The position numbers and the translations under genes are program-made. A stretch of 64,000 bases of DNA from Stenotrophomonas sp. BIGb0135. Lineage in GTDB: Bacteria > Pseudomonadota > Gammaproteobacteria > Xanthomonadales > Xanthomonadaceae. Where the stretch lies: assembly GCF_024810105.1 (NCBI RefSeq), contig NZ_JANUDX010000014.1, forward strand, positions 32,450 through 96,449, read 5' to 3'. Numbering within the stretch: the stretch's first letter is position 1; each line of letters begins with the position of its first letter. Below the pieces are notes generated by a model that saw nothing but the letters and a program-made list of their open reading frames with translations, was not told the origin of the DNA and did no database searches. This document shows positions 25,551-34,419 of this stretch, piece after piece.

Positions 25551-26654
25551 ATGCCTGCTTTCCTGCGCACCCTCATCAGCCCGCTCAGCCTCGCCGGCCT
25601 GCTCACCATCATGGGGGTAGGGCTGTCGCTGGGCCTGCCCTCCGACGCCGACGGTGCGCTGCGCTGGGCCGTGCTCGGGGTGTTCATCGCCCTGTTCCTG
25701 GCCTACGACCACCTGCCACCGCGCACCCCGCTGCGCCTGGCCAGCGATGTGGTGCAGGCACTGCTGGCGTTGTGGCTGGCCTGGCTGGAACCGCGCGTGG
25801 GCACCGTGCCGGTGCTGCTGGTGGTGCTGGTGGCGCACCTGGCCGAGCACTGGTCGCCGCGCGTGGTGCTGGCCACCACGGTGGTGCTCAACGTGGTCCT
25901 GTACCTGGTGCTGCGCCACAGCGGCTTCACCCAGCCCTTGCTGATCGTGGCGATCTACGCCGGCTTCCAGGCGTTCGCCGCGCTCACCGCGCATTACGCG
26001 CGCAGCGCCGAGCAGGCCCGCGACGCGCTGGCGCGGGTCAACGCGGACCTGCTCGCCACGCGCACCCTGCTGGCCGATGGTGCCCGCGACGCCGAGCGCT
26101 TGCGGCTGGCGCGCGAGCTGCACGACGTGGCCGGGCACACGCTCACCGCGATGCGCCTGAACCTGCGCGCGCTGGCGGCCGACCCCGCGCTCGCCGGCCG
26201 CGAGCCGTTGGTGCAGGCCGAACGCCTGTCCGGCGAGCTGCTCGGCGATATCCGCCGCGTGGTGCAGTCCATGCGCGATGAGCGCGGCCTGGACCTGGCC
26301 ACTGCGCTGCAGGCGCTGGCGGCGCCGTTCCCACGCCCGGGCCTGCGCGTGCGCATCGACGCGCGCGTGCGCATCACCCACCCCATGGTCGCCGACGCGG
26401 TGCTGCGGCTGGCGCAGGAAGCGTTGACCAATGCCGCCCGGCATGGCGATGCCGCTACGGTATGGCTGGACATCGACAACGAGGACGACGGCGTGCGCAT
26501 CGACATCCGCGACGACGGCCAGCGCGCCGAGCGCATCCGCGAAGGCAACGGCATCACCGGCATGCGCGAGCGGCTCGCCGAGCTGCACGGCACGCTGGAA
26601 CTGGCCCGGACCGACGCCGGTGGCATGCACCTCACCGCGCGGTTGCCGGCATGA
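25551..26654 (+). CDS. Membrane sensor histidine kinase, NarL-partner (HisKA_3) type
   Basis: The 367-residue protein has about five transmembrane helices in residues 10-145. A short coiled linker and a HisKA_3 dimerisation domain follow, with the His in LARELHDVAGHTL (about residue 195). A HATPase domain (LRLAQEALTNAARHG; DDGQ; GNGITGMRERLAEL) completes it. This is the class that phosphorylates LuxR/NarL-type regulators, and such a gene follows with a four-base overlap. The ATG at 25551 is chosen because the upstream open frame lacks a membrane-protein character. The stimulus is unknown. Confidence 0.88.
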   Translation: MPAFLRTLISPLSLAGLLTIMGVGLSLGLPSDADGALRWAVLGVFIALFLAYDHLPPRTPLRLASDVVQALLALWLAWLEPRVGTVPVLLVVLVAHLAEHWSPRVVLATTVVLNVVLYLVLRHSGFTQPLLIVAIYAGFQAFAALTAHYARSAEQARDALARVNADLLATRTLLADGARDAERLRLARELHDVAGHTLTAMRLNLRALAADPALAGREPLVQAERLSGELLGDIRRVVQSMRDERGLDLATALQALAAPFPRPGLRVRIDARVRITHPMVADAVLRLAQEALTNAARHGDAATVWLDIDNEDDGVRIDIRDDGQRAERIREGNGITGMRERLAELHGTLELARTDAGGMHLTARLPA

Positions 26655-27292
26655 GCGCGGTCGCGGCGTTGCGCGTGGCCCTGGCCGACGACCAGGCGCT
26701 GGTCCGCGCGGGCCTGCGCGCGCTGCTCCAGGGCCTGGGCGTGCAGGTGGTGCTGGAGGCCGATGACGGCCAGACGCTGCTGGATGGGCTGCTGGCCCAG
26801 CCGGTGGACGTGGTGCTCAGCGACATCCGCATGCCCGGCCTGGACGGCATCCAGGCGTTGCAGCAGGTGCGCGCGCGTGGCGACCGCACGCCGTGGCTGC
26901 TGCTGACCACCTTCGACGAAAGCGACCTGCTGCTGCGCGCCAGCGAGGGCGGCGCGCAGGGCTTCATGCTCAAGGATGCCGCACCGGAAGACCTGCACGA
27001 GGCGATCGTGCGGGTTGCACGCGGCGACACCCTGCTGCAGCCGGTCAGTACCGACCCGGTGCGTGCGCGCTATCGCTTCCACGACGAGGCACCGCCCAGC
27101 GATACCTTCGGCGAGAAGGAAGTGGCGATCCTGCGGCTGCTGGCCGGCGGCTATTCCAACAAGGAGATCGCGCGCAGCCTGTTCCTGGCCGAGGGCACGG
27201 TGAAAAACTACGTGTCCACCATCCTGGACAAGCTCGGCACGCGCGACCGCACCCGCGCGGTGTTGAAGGCGATCACGCTGCGGGTCATCTGA
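26651..27292 (+). CDS. NarL/FixJ-family response regulator
   Basis: The 213-residue protein has a receiver domain with the phospho-accepting Asp in LSDIRMPG and the conserved Lys in MLKDAAPE. A LuxR-type helix-turn-helix follows (NKEIARSLFLAEGTVKNYVS, about residues 170-189). It overlaps the kinase gene by ATGA, so the two are one operon and a cognate pair. The frame is open upstream, but this ATG gives the standard N-terminus (LRVALADDQALVR). Confidence 0.9.
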   Translation: MSAVAALRVALADDQALVRAGLRALLQGLGVQVVLEADDGQTLLDGLLAQPVDVVLSDIRMPGLDGIQALQQVRARGDRTPWLLLTTFDESDLLLRASEGGAQGFMLKDAAPEDLHEAIVRVARGDTLLQPVSTDPVRARYRFHDEAPPSDTFGEKEVAILRLLAGGYSNKEIARSLFLAEGTVKNYVSTILDKLGTRDRTRAVLKAITLRVI

Positions 27293-27314
27293 GGGACGGC
27301 AGCGGATCGCCGCG

Positions 27315-29735
27315 CTACGGCGACCCGGCCGCCGTGCCGGCGCCCTCGTCCTGCAGCGCCAGCCGGATCGATCCGGCCAGGTCGCTGCGGGTGAACGGCT
27401 TGGGCAGGATCGCGATGTTCCTGCCGACCGTGCCGCTGGCATCGATGTCGCGCGGGTAGCCGGAGGTGAACAGCACATGCAGCTCCGGCTTGTGCTGCAG
27501 CGCGCGCTTGGCCAGCTCCCAGCCGGACATCCCCGGCATCACGATGTCCGAGAACAGCAGGTCCACGGCGACGTCGGTGCGTTCCAGCAGGCGCATGGCG
27601 GACGGGCCATCGTGTGCTTCCAGTACGCGGTAGCCGAGCTGGCGCAGGGTCTCCACGGTGTAGGCGCGCACGTCGTCGTTGTCCTCGGCCACCAGTATCG
27701 TGGTGTCTTCCAGCACCTGGTACAGGCCTTGCCGCGGTTCTTCCAGCGGCCGGCTGTCGGGCAGCGGCGCGGCCGAGCGCGGGAACAGCATGGTGATGGT
27801 GGTGCCGGCGCCCGGGGCGGAATCCAGCAGCACATGGCCACCGGACTGCTTGACGAAGCCATACACCATCGACAGGCCCAGGCCGGTGCCGCGGCCCACC
27901 TCCTTGGTGGTGAAGAAGGGCTCGAACACCCGGGCCACGGTCTCGGCGGACATGCCGTGGCCGCTGTCGCGCACGCGCACCATCGCGTACTGGCCCGGGG
28001 GCACGTCCGGGTTCTGTGCGCTGAAATCATCGTCCAGGTGGGCGTTGTCCACCTCGATGGTGAGCCGCCCACCCTCGGGCATCGCGTCGCGGGCATTGAC
28101 GGCCAGGTTGAGCACCGACGCCTCCAGCTGGCTGGGATCGATCTCCACGCACCAGATGTCCGGGCTGTGCAGCATTTCCAGTTGCACCAGTTCGCCCAGC
28201 GAGCGCTTGAGCATGTCCTGCATGTCGCTGACCTGCGCGTTGAGGTCGACCGGCAGGTTGCGCAGCGGCTGGCGGCGCGAGAAGGCGAGCAGGCGCTGGG
28301 TGACGTTGGCCGCGCGCATCACGCCCTTGAGCGCGTTGTCGAGCGCACGCCCGGCGTTGCCGGCGCTGTCGCCGAGCCGGTCGATCAACAGCTGGGCGTA
28401 TTCCACGTTGCCGGCGATCACGGTGAGGATGTTGTTGAAGTCGTGCGCGATGCCACCGGTGAGCTGGCCGACGGCCTCGATCTTCTGGCTCTGGCGCAGG
28501 GCCTCCTCGGCCTGGCGGCGCGCGGTGGTCTCGACCGCTTCGGACACCACCGCGGTCACCTTGCCCTGGTGGTCGAGCAGCGGCCGGAAGGAGAACTCGA
28601 AGGCGCGCTTGCCGGTGGGCAGGCGCAGTTCCAGCTCGTGCCGCGAGGCGATCCCGGCCGCCGCGTCCAGCACGGCCTGGCAGACGATCGCGGGCACGCC
28701 CTCGGTATCGGCGAACCACGCCGATTCGCAGTAGATCGCACCGTGCACGTCCTGCTTGGTGGCCAGGATGGCGGCCAGCGAGGCGGAGTTGGTGTCGATG
28801 ATCCGGCCATCCAGGGTCAGCAGGTTCTGGTGCTGGAAGCTGGATTCGAACAGCGCCTGCAGCCGGCTCTCGCTGCGGTGCAGGGCCGAGGTGCGCTCGG
28901 CCACTTGGCGCTCAAGGGATTCGTTGCTGGCCGTGAGCAGCGCCTGGGCCTGCTTCAGGTCGCTGATGTCGCGGGCCATCGCGTAGTAGCCCATGACCGT
29001 GCCGTCCGGGCCCAGTTCGGGCACGCAGTCCACCTGCGCATGCCGCGGCGTGGCGCCGCCACGCTGGGACAGCGTTTCGAAGCTGACCTTCTCACCCTGC
29101 AGCACCTTGTCCAGGTGTGCCTGCATCTTCTCGAAGGCCGCGTCGCCGACGATCTCGCGGGCATGCATGCCGACCAGGCTCTGCGGCTCGCGACCATGCC
29201 ACTCGAAATAGGCCTGGTTGGCGAAGCGGTAGCGGTGATCCTGGCCGAAATAGGCGATCAGCGCAGGCAGCGAATCGGTGATCAGGCGCATCCGCTGGTG
29301 GCTGTCGCGCAGCTCGGCTTCCACCTGCAGCAGCCGGCGGCGTTCTTCGGCCTCGCCAATGGCGCGCACGATGGCGTCGGGCAGGCGCTGCAGGCGCGCC
29401 TTGACCACGTAGTCGCGCGCGCCGCGCTTGAGCGCCTTCACCGCCAACTCTTCGGTGAGGGTACCGGAGACGAAGATGAAGGGAATGCCGGGGGCGATCT
29501 CGCAGGCCAGTGCCAGCGCGGCGTCGCCATCGAAGCCGGGCAGCACGTGGTCGGCCAGGATCACGTCGAACCCGCCGCCGCGCAGCGCGTCCAGCATGCC
29601 CTGGTGCGTCCAGGTGCGTTCGACGGTGAACGGCAGCCCGGCGCGGCCGAGCTGCAGTGCGATCAGTTCGGCATCCAGCGCGTTGTCTTCGACCATCAGG
29701 ATGCGGATCGGTGTACCCGGTGCAGCGTCAGCCAT
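27315..29735 (-). CDS. Hybrid histidine kinase, REC-PAS-PAS-kinase-REC
   Basis: The 806-residue soluble protein begins with a receiver domain (ILMVEDNALDAE; Asp in LADHVLPG) and two PAS modules (about 160-275 and 300-415). It continues with HisKA carrying His in GGIAHDFNNIL, HATPase (NLAVNARDAMPEGG; GTGLGLSMVYGFVKQS) and a second receiver (Asp in FSDIVMPG; Lys in LPKPFTR). Its start lies eight bases inside the end of the single-domain regulator gene, itself overlapping bphP. The N-terminal receiver suggests it is fed by the phytochrome relay and passes phosphate to an unlinked output. Confidence 0.88.
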   Translation of the reverse strand: MADAAPGTPIRILMVEDNALDAELIALQLGRAGLPFTVERTWTHQGMLDALRGGGFDVILADHVLPGFDGDAALALACEIAPGIPFIFVSGTLTEELAVKALKRGARDYVVKARLQRLPDAIVRAIGEAEERRRLLQVEAELRDSHQRMRLITDSLPALIAYFGQDHRYRFANQAYFEWHGREPQSLVGMHAREIVGDAAFEKMQAHLDKVLQGEKVSFETLSQRGGATPRHAQVDCVPELGPDGTVMGYYAMARDISDLKQAQALLTASNESLERQVAERTSALHRSESRLQALFESSFQHQNLLTLDGRIIDTNSASLAAILATKQDVHGAIYCESAWFADTEGVPAIVCQAVLDAAAGIASRHELELRLPTGKRAFEFSFRPLLDHQGKVTAVVSEAVETTARRQAEEALRQSQKIEAVGQLTGGIAHDFNNILTVIAGNVEYAQLLIDRLGDSAGNAGRALDNALKGVMRAANVTQRLLAFSRRQPLRNLPVDLNAQVSDMQDMLKRSLGELVQLEMLHSPDIWCVEIDPSQLEASVLNLAVNARDAMPEGGRLTIEVDNAHLDDDFSAQNPDVPPGQYAMVRVRDSGHGMSAETVARVFEPFFTTKEVGRGTGLGLSMVYGFVKQSGGHVLLDSAPGAGTTITMLFPRSAAPLPDSRPLEEPRQGLYQVLEDTTILVAEDNDDVRAYTVETLRQLGYRVLEAHDGPSAMRLLERTDVAVDLLFSDIVMPGMSGWELAKRALQHKPELHVLFTSGYPRDIDASGTVGRNIAILPKPFTRSDLAGSIRLALQDEGAGTAAGSP

Positions 29736-30201
29736 CTTTTCTGCTCTTGGCGCCGAACAGGGTTCCGTGCGGCGGCGGTTGATTGGTGATGCCCCAGAAC
29801 ATGCCCAGGCCCTGGATGGCCTCCAGGAACTCCTTGAAGTCCACCGGCTTGACCACGAAGGCGTTCACGCCCAGTTCGTAGCTGCGGATCAGGTCCTGCT
29901 CTTCGCGCGAGGAGGTCAGCATCACCACGGGCGTGCTGCTCAATGCGGCGTCGGAGCGGATTTCCTTGAGGACTTCCAGTCCGTTGAGCTTGGGCAGTTT
30001 GAGGTCCAGCAGTACCACCACCGGGCCGCCATGCAGGGCGCCCTCGTACTGGCCCTGGCAACGCAGGTACTCAAGCGCTTCCACGCCGTCCCGGACATGG
30101 GTCACGTCGTTCAGCAGCTGGCAGCGTGCGAGGGCGGCCATGGTCAGCTCAGCGTCTTTCGGGTTGTCTTCCACGAGCAGAATCGGTCGCAGATCTCTCA
30201 T
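29728..30201 (-). CDS. Single-domain response regulator, Rcp1-like
   Basis: The 157-residue protein is a lone receiver domain (ILLVEDNPKDAELTMAAL; Asp in LLDLKLPKLNG; Lys in FVVKPVDF) with a short C-terminal tail. Proteins of this kind are the usual partners of phytochrome histidine kinases in cyanobacteria and proteobacteria. Its ATG overlaps the bphP stop (ATGA at 30198-30201) and its own end overlaps the hybrid kinase start. It has no DNA-binding domain, so it probably acts as a phosphate shuttle. Confidence 0.9.
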   Translation of the reverse strand: MRDLRPILLVEDNPKDAELTMAALARCQLLNDVTHVRDGVEALEYLRCQGQYEGALHGGPVVVLLDLKLPKLNGLEVLKEIRSDAALSSTPVVMLTSSREEQDLIRSYELGVNAFVVKPVDFKEFLEAIQGLGMFWGITNQPPPHGTLFGAKSRKDG

Positions 30202-32432
30202 AGGTTGTCTCCAGTAGCAAAGGGGATGGTGAAGAAGAACGTCGCCCCGCTGCCCACCTCGCCCTCGGCCCAGGTGCGGCCGCCGTGGCGGGTGATGATG
30301 CGGTGCACATTGGCCAGGCCGATGCCGGTGCCTTCGTATTCGTCCGAATGGTGGAGGCGCTGGAACACGCCGAACAGCTTGTCGACGTAGCGCATGTCGA
30401 ACCCGCAGCCGTTGTCGCGGACGAAGAACACGTCTTCGGTGTCGCTGCGCTGGTGGCCCACCTCGATCATCGGCTGCGGCGTATCGCGGGTGAACTTGAT
30501 CGCGTTGGCCAGCAGGTTCTGCCAGACCAGCCGCAGCATGCCGGGGTCGGCCTGCACGCGCGGCAGCGACGGCACCTGCCACTGGATCGAGCGGCCGGCG
30601 TATTCCATGTCCAGCTTGTGCCGGACATCTTCGACCAGGGCGGTCATGTCCATGGAAATCTGACCCATCGTGGACCGGCCCATCTGCGAGAAGCTGAGCA
30701 GGTCATCCACCAGTGTTCCGGCAGATTGTGCAGACTCGACGATGGTGTCGAGGAATCTCTTTTCTGAATCGTTCAATCTTTCGCTGGCCGAGGCCCACAG
30801 CAGTTCGGAATAGCCGACGATGTGGCGGAACGGCGCACGCAGGTCGTGGCTGACCGAGTAGGAGAACGCTTCGAGCTCCTTGTTGCTGCGCAGGAGCTGT
30901 TCGTTGAGCGCGGCCATTTCCTCGGCCTTGCGCAGCACGATGTCCACGATGGCCGCGCGCAGTTCCAGCGCGGCGTCGCGGTCGACGGCGTTCCAGGGCA
31001 GCGATTGCCGGCGCACCGTTTCCTTCCACCCTTCGAACGAGGTCCGCGGGGTGAGCATGCCGGTGGCCTCCTTGCGCGGGTCGCCCCCCCAGCGCACGGT
31101 GCGCACCACTTCCGGGCGGAACCACAGCACGAAGCTGTCGTGCACCTGCGAGATGGAAATGGCCAGCACGCCGCTGGCCACGTCGGCGAAGGCGTCGGCC
31201 TCCCGCCATAGCGAGGGCAGGCGCTCGGTGAAGAACAGGTCGCCCTCGTGCTGCTGGGCGGCCAGCCATTGCACCAGCTGCATCACCTGCGGCTGGCTGG
31301 GGCACTCGCCATGCAGGATGCATTCGCCACGGTGCACGATCGCCGCGCCGGCCGATTCGGTCAGTGCCAGCAGGCTGTGCCGGTCGCGGCCCAGTGCCGC
31401 CATGAAATCCTGGTCGCCGGCCATGCGCGCCAGCAGGCGCACCTGGATGGCGCGGCGGGCGATGCGCTGCTCCACGCCCAGCGCGCGCTCTTTCAGCGCG
31501 ATCTGCAGGGACAGGATCTGCCCGATGAACTCGCACGCGGTGCGGACGTGGTACGGCACCCGCCGTGGCTGCTGGTTGTGGCAGGAAATCAGCCCCCACA
31601 GCTGGCCTTCGCGCAGCAGCGACACCGACATCGAGGCGCCGGTCCCCATGTTGCGCATGTACTGCAGGTGCACCGGCGAGACGCTGCGCAGCGACACCGG
31701 GCTCAGGTCGGTGGGCGGCGCGGCGGCGTCGCCTGCGGCACGCACCAACGGCACCGGCTGGTAGTTGTTGTCGGCGATCAGCCGGACGCGGTTCTGGCGA
31801 TAAAGCTCGCGCGCCTGCGCAGGGATGTCCGACTCGGGGAAGCGCAGGTCCAGGTAGCTGGGCAGCACGTCGTTGCGGTCCTCCGCCACCACCGCGCCGT
31901 TCCAGTCCTCGTCGAACCGGTACACCAGCACGCGGTCCAGCCCGGTGAGCTGGCGGATATGCGTCGCGGCGATGTCGCACAGCTCGGCAAGCGTGGGGGC
32001 GCGTTCGATCGCCTCCATGAAGCGGCGGATCGACGGGTACAGGTCTTCCAGCGAGCCCGGTTCGCCCGCCACCGGCTCCTCCAGCTCGACGATGACGTCT
32101 TCGCCAACGCGATGCGCCAGCACCTGGTGGGCGCCGTGGGCGCCGATGGCCTGCGCGCCCAGGAACTGCGTGGTCCCGGCGTCCATCGCGTCCAGCAGGG
32201 GGCGGCAGTGCGCCAGCGCACCGCCGAGTACGCGGTCGATCGGATGCCCCAGCGGATCGCCGTGTGCCTCCAGCACCGCCGCGCGTGCGATCGCGCGCGC
32301 CTTCACCGTCAGGCTGCCGTGCTCCAGCACGAGGATCATCCCGTAGGGCTGGATGGCGCCCGGCGTGCGTATCGGCTCGCTGGCACAACTGCTCAGATCC
32401 AGGGGGATGTGGCTGGAATTGCGTGATGACAT
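30198..32432 (-). CDS. bphP: Bacteriophytochrome histidine kinase
   Basis: The 744-residue protein has the PAS-GAF-PHY photosensory core and a histidine-kinase output. Cys16 (DLSSCASEPI) is the expected biliverdin attachment site. The chromophore pocket is seen in FPESDIPAQARELYR (PESDIP in place of the commoner PASDIP), SPVHLQYMRNMG and LWGLISCHNQ. The kinase His is in SYSVSHDLRAPF, with an ATPase domain to the end (DNGCGFDMRYVDKLFGVF; GTGIGLANVHRI). The ATG at 32432 has GGAG eight bases upstream and fits the family start; 32450 is an alternative. Biliverdin is supplied by the heme oxygenase encoded 178 bp upstream. Confidence 0.95.
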   Translation of the reverse strand: MSSRNSSHIPLDLSSCASEPIRTPGAIQPYGMILVLEHGSLTVKARAIARAAVLEAHGDPLGHPIDRVLGGALAHCRPLLDAMDAGTTQFLGAQAIGAHGAHQVLAHRVGEDVIVELEEPVAGEPGSLEDLYPSIRRFMEAIERAPTLAELCDIAATHIRQLTGLDRVLVYRFDEDWNGAVVAEDRNDVLPSYLDLRFPESDIPAQARELYRQNRVRLIADNNYQPVPLVRAAGDAAAPPTDLSPVSLRSVSPVHLQYMRNMGTGASMSVSLLREGQLWGLISCHNQQPRRVPYHVRTACEFIGQILSLQIALKERALGVEQRIARRAIQVRLLARMAGDQDFMAALGRDRHSLLALTESAGAAIVHRGECILHGECPSQPQVMQLVQWLAAQQHEGDLFFTERLPSLWREADAFADVASGVLAISISQVHDSFVLWFRPEVVRTVRWGGDPRKEATGMLTPRTSFEGWKETVRRQSLPWNAVDRDAALELRAAIVDIVLRKAEEMAALNEQLLRSNKELEAFSYSVSHDLRAPFRHIVGYSELLWASASERLNDSEKRFLDTIVESAQSAGTLVDDLLSFSQMGRSTMGQISMDMTALVEDVRHKLDMEYAGRSIQWQVPSLPRVQADPGMLRLVWQNLLANAIKFTRDTPQPMIEVGHQRSDTEDVFFVRDNGCGFDMRYVDKLFGVFQRLHHSDEYEGTGIGLANVHRIITRHGGRTWAEGEVGSGATFFFTIPFATGDNL

Positions 32433-32610
32433 GCTGTTGACTCCACCCATTGCCTTCGTAACAGAACCGCTCCGGCGATACCGCGGAGGCAAGGCCCGGC
32501 GGCAGCGCCTACGCCGATGCGGCGTGGAACAGCCCCATAGCTTGGCATATTGAGGGGCGGCTACCGGTGACGAACGGGCGCGCCTGGGCGGCGGCGTGAC
32601 GACGGTGGCG

Positions 32611-33246
32611 TCAGCGGAATTCGGCCTCGACGTGGTGCACCACGCGGGCGAACGCGTCCTCCGCGCCCTGCAGCACGGCGGTTTCCTGCGGCGGATCAAG
32701 CACGATGGCGTCCAGTTCGGCGGCGAAGCGTCGCCATGTCGCGGCAACCCCTTGTGCCGCGGGGGCCAGGTGGCGCGCGCCGAAATCCTGGTGCAGGCCC
32801 AGCCGGGCCGCCATCTTCAACAGCACCGCGCCCCCGAGCGCCGAGCCCTCCACCACGTACAGCCAGCCCAGGCGATGGGCGAGCGTGCCGAGGTCCGGCG
32901 TGGCGGCAGAAGGGCCGGGGACGGGCACGTCCAGGTCGGCCAGGTCGCGTTCGATCAGCGACAGCCGCTGCCGTCCCGCCAGGCTCGGCAGCTGCCGCAA
33001 CAGCACGGGGCACGCGTACAGGCCCTGCACATCGGCATACAGGCGATGATGCACGCGGACGAAGCGTGCAAACGCAGCGCGGCTGTCGAAGATGCCCAGG
33101 CCCAGGATGCGCTCGTCCACGCGGCGATGGGCCTGGTCGGTGCGTGCCTTCAGGCGCTGCGCGCGCGACAGGGCCGACGGCGGATCGGGCAGCGGGATCG
33201 GGTGGGGAACGGGCACGGGTAAGGCGGGTAGGAGTGCAGCGGGCAT
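32611..33246 (-). CDS. bphO: Biliverdin-producing heme oxygenase
   Basis: The 211-residue protein is a bacterial heme oxygenase. The proximal heme-ligand His is in LKARTDQAHRRVDERIL (about residue 39), and the distal-helix region is LGWLYVVEGSALGGAVL. It opens heme to biliverdin, the chromophore of the phytochrome encoded immediately downstream. The Pro/Leu-rich first 25 residues are atypical and a later start cannot be excluded, though no other Met is available before the His. A 178-bp gap separates it from bphP. Confidence 0.92.
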   Translation of the reverse strand: MPAALLPALPVPVPHPIPLPDPPSALSRAQRLKARTDQAHRRVDERILGLGIFDSRAAFARFVRVHHRLYADVQGLYACPVLLRQLPSLAGRQRLSLIERDLADLDVPVPGPSAATPDLGTLAHRLGWLYVVEGSALGGAVLLKMAARLGLHQDFGARHLAPAAQGVAATWRRFAAELDAIVLDPPQETAVLQGAEDAFARVVHHVEAEFR

Positions 33247-33271
33247 GTTACCAACGCGCCCGCGCCGGACC

Positions 33272-33451
33272 TCAGCGCTGCAACTGGCTGGAATCTACCT
33301 GGCGGCGGCCTTCCTGGGTGAGATCGATATCGCCATCCTCGGCCTGCGCGGCATAGCCGGCGGCCACCGCCCAGTTCGCCTCTTCGTCCGAGACCGGGCG
33401 GGTGGCGTTGATGTCCTCCAGGATGCGGCGCTGCGTGCTGGTCAGGCTCAC
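33272..33451 (-). CDS. Small winged-helix-like hypothetical protein
   Basis: A 59-residue protein starting at GTG (SLTSTQRRILEDINATRP). The GTG overlaps the stop of the upstream 47-residue gene (GTGA), so it is probably translated by coupling. The sequence looks like a minimal winged helix: RRILEDI for helix one, a central Ala-rich helix, and IDLTQEGRRQV as the wing end. It lies 25 bp before bphO in the same direction and may belong to its operon. I do not recognise a family. Confidence 0.6.
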   Translation of the reverse strand: MSLTSTQRRILEDINATRPVSDEEANWAVAAGYAAQAEDGDIDLTQEGRRQVDSSQLQR

Positions 33452-33591
33452 GTGGGCGACCTGTCGGCACCCAGGGCGGGCACATCCCGCCGGGCGCGGA
33501 TGGCGCGGCGGTGATTGATCCACCACACCAGCCCCGGCAGCCCATACAGCACGGCGCCGACCAGCAGGAAAATCTTGAATGCGGTGTTCAT
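33448..33591 (-). CDS. Small single-span membrane protein
   Basis: A 47-residue protein with one transmembrane helix (IFLLVGAVLYGLPGLVWWI, residues 7-25) followed by a basic stretch (NHRRAIRARR), so the C-terminus is probably cytosolic. Its TGA stop overlaps the GTG of the next small gene. It is the first gene of the run leading into bphO-bphP. It is short enough to be missed by most gene finders, and its function is unknown. Confidence 0.6.
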   Translation of the reverse strand: MNTAFKIFLLVGAVLYGLPGLVWWINHRRAIRARRDVPALGADRSPT

Positions 33592-33755
33592 GATGTGTCG
33601 ATATTCACGGGCGACAGCTGCAGTTCAGCAGATTCCCCGTGAAGCCCCCGTCCATCCTGCGCTACCGCCTGCATCACTTCATGCCCGCCCCACAATGGCT
33701 TTGTACCCTCGTGGTGGTTAGCCGCGGCCCTCCGCCGCCGCCTGCTGGAGTCACG

Positions 33756-34364
33756 ATGGCCCCTGATCTGCGTCCCGATCCACCGTCCCCCGCGCGCCGC
33801 CTGCGCCGTTGGCTGCTGCGCCTGCTCGTCCTGGCCCTGTGCGCGCTGGCGGTGGGCATGCTCTGGAACAGCCGCTGGGCACAGCTGCCGCGGGCGCTGT
33901 GGACGGTGTCGCGGATGCCGGCGCCGAGCGCGCTGCCGGTACCGGTCGAGGGGGTGGCCGCCCGGCGCATCGCCGATACCTTCGGCGCGCCACGCGGGCG
34001 CGATCGCACCCATGCCGGGGTGGATATCTTCGCCAAACGCGGCACGCCGGTACGCAGCGCCGGGCCGGGGGTGGTGGCCGACATCCGCGACGGCGGGCTG
34101 GGCGGGCGCCAGGTCTGGGTGCTGGGCCCGGCGCGCGAGCGTTATTACTACGCGCACCTGGAGGGCTGGCGCGAGGGCCTGGCACGTGGCGAGGTGGTGG
34201 AGGCGGGCACGCTGCTCGGCTACGTGGGCGACAGTGGCAACGCCAAGGGCACGCCGCCGCACCTGCACTGGGGCATCTACGGCGCCGACGGTGCCTACGA
34301 CCCCTTGCCGTTGCTGCGTGCGTGGACGCCGGCAGCAACCGGCACGCCACCGAAGGACCCATGA
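33756..34364 (+). CDS. Membrane-anchored M23-family metallopeptidase
   Basis: The 202-residue protein has an N-terminal membrane anchor (residues 19-37, LLRLLVLALCALAVGML) and a LytM/M23 domain. The zinc ligands are visible as His and Asp in THAGVDIFA and His in PPHLHWG; the glycine-rich RSAGPGVVADIRDGGLGG turn is typical. It probably cleaves peptidoglycan cross-bridges or activates an amidase. The start with GGAG five bases upstream is preferred over an earlier Met in a proline-rich stretch. Confidence 0.85.
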   Translation: MAPDLRPDPPSPARRLRRWLLRLLVLALCALAVGMLWNSRWAQLPRALWTVSRMPAPSALPVPVEGVAARRIADTFGAPRGRDRTHAGVDIFAKRGTPVRSAGPGVVADIRDGGLGGRQVWVLGPARERYYYAHLEGWREGLARGEVVEAGTLLGYVGDSGNAKGTPPHLHWGIYGADGAYDPLPLLRAWTPAATGTPPKDP

Positions 34365-34419
34365 TCGCAGCGGCCGCTCCGGCCGGGCCGGTGCGGGCCA
34401 GGCCACCCGGTCACCAGCT

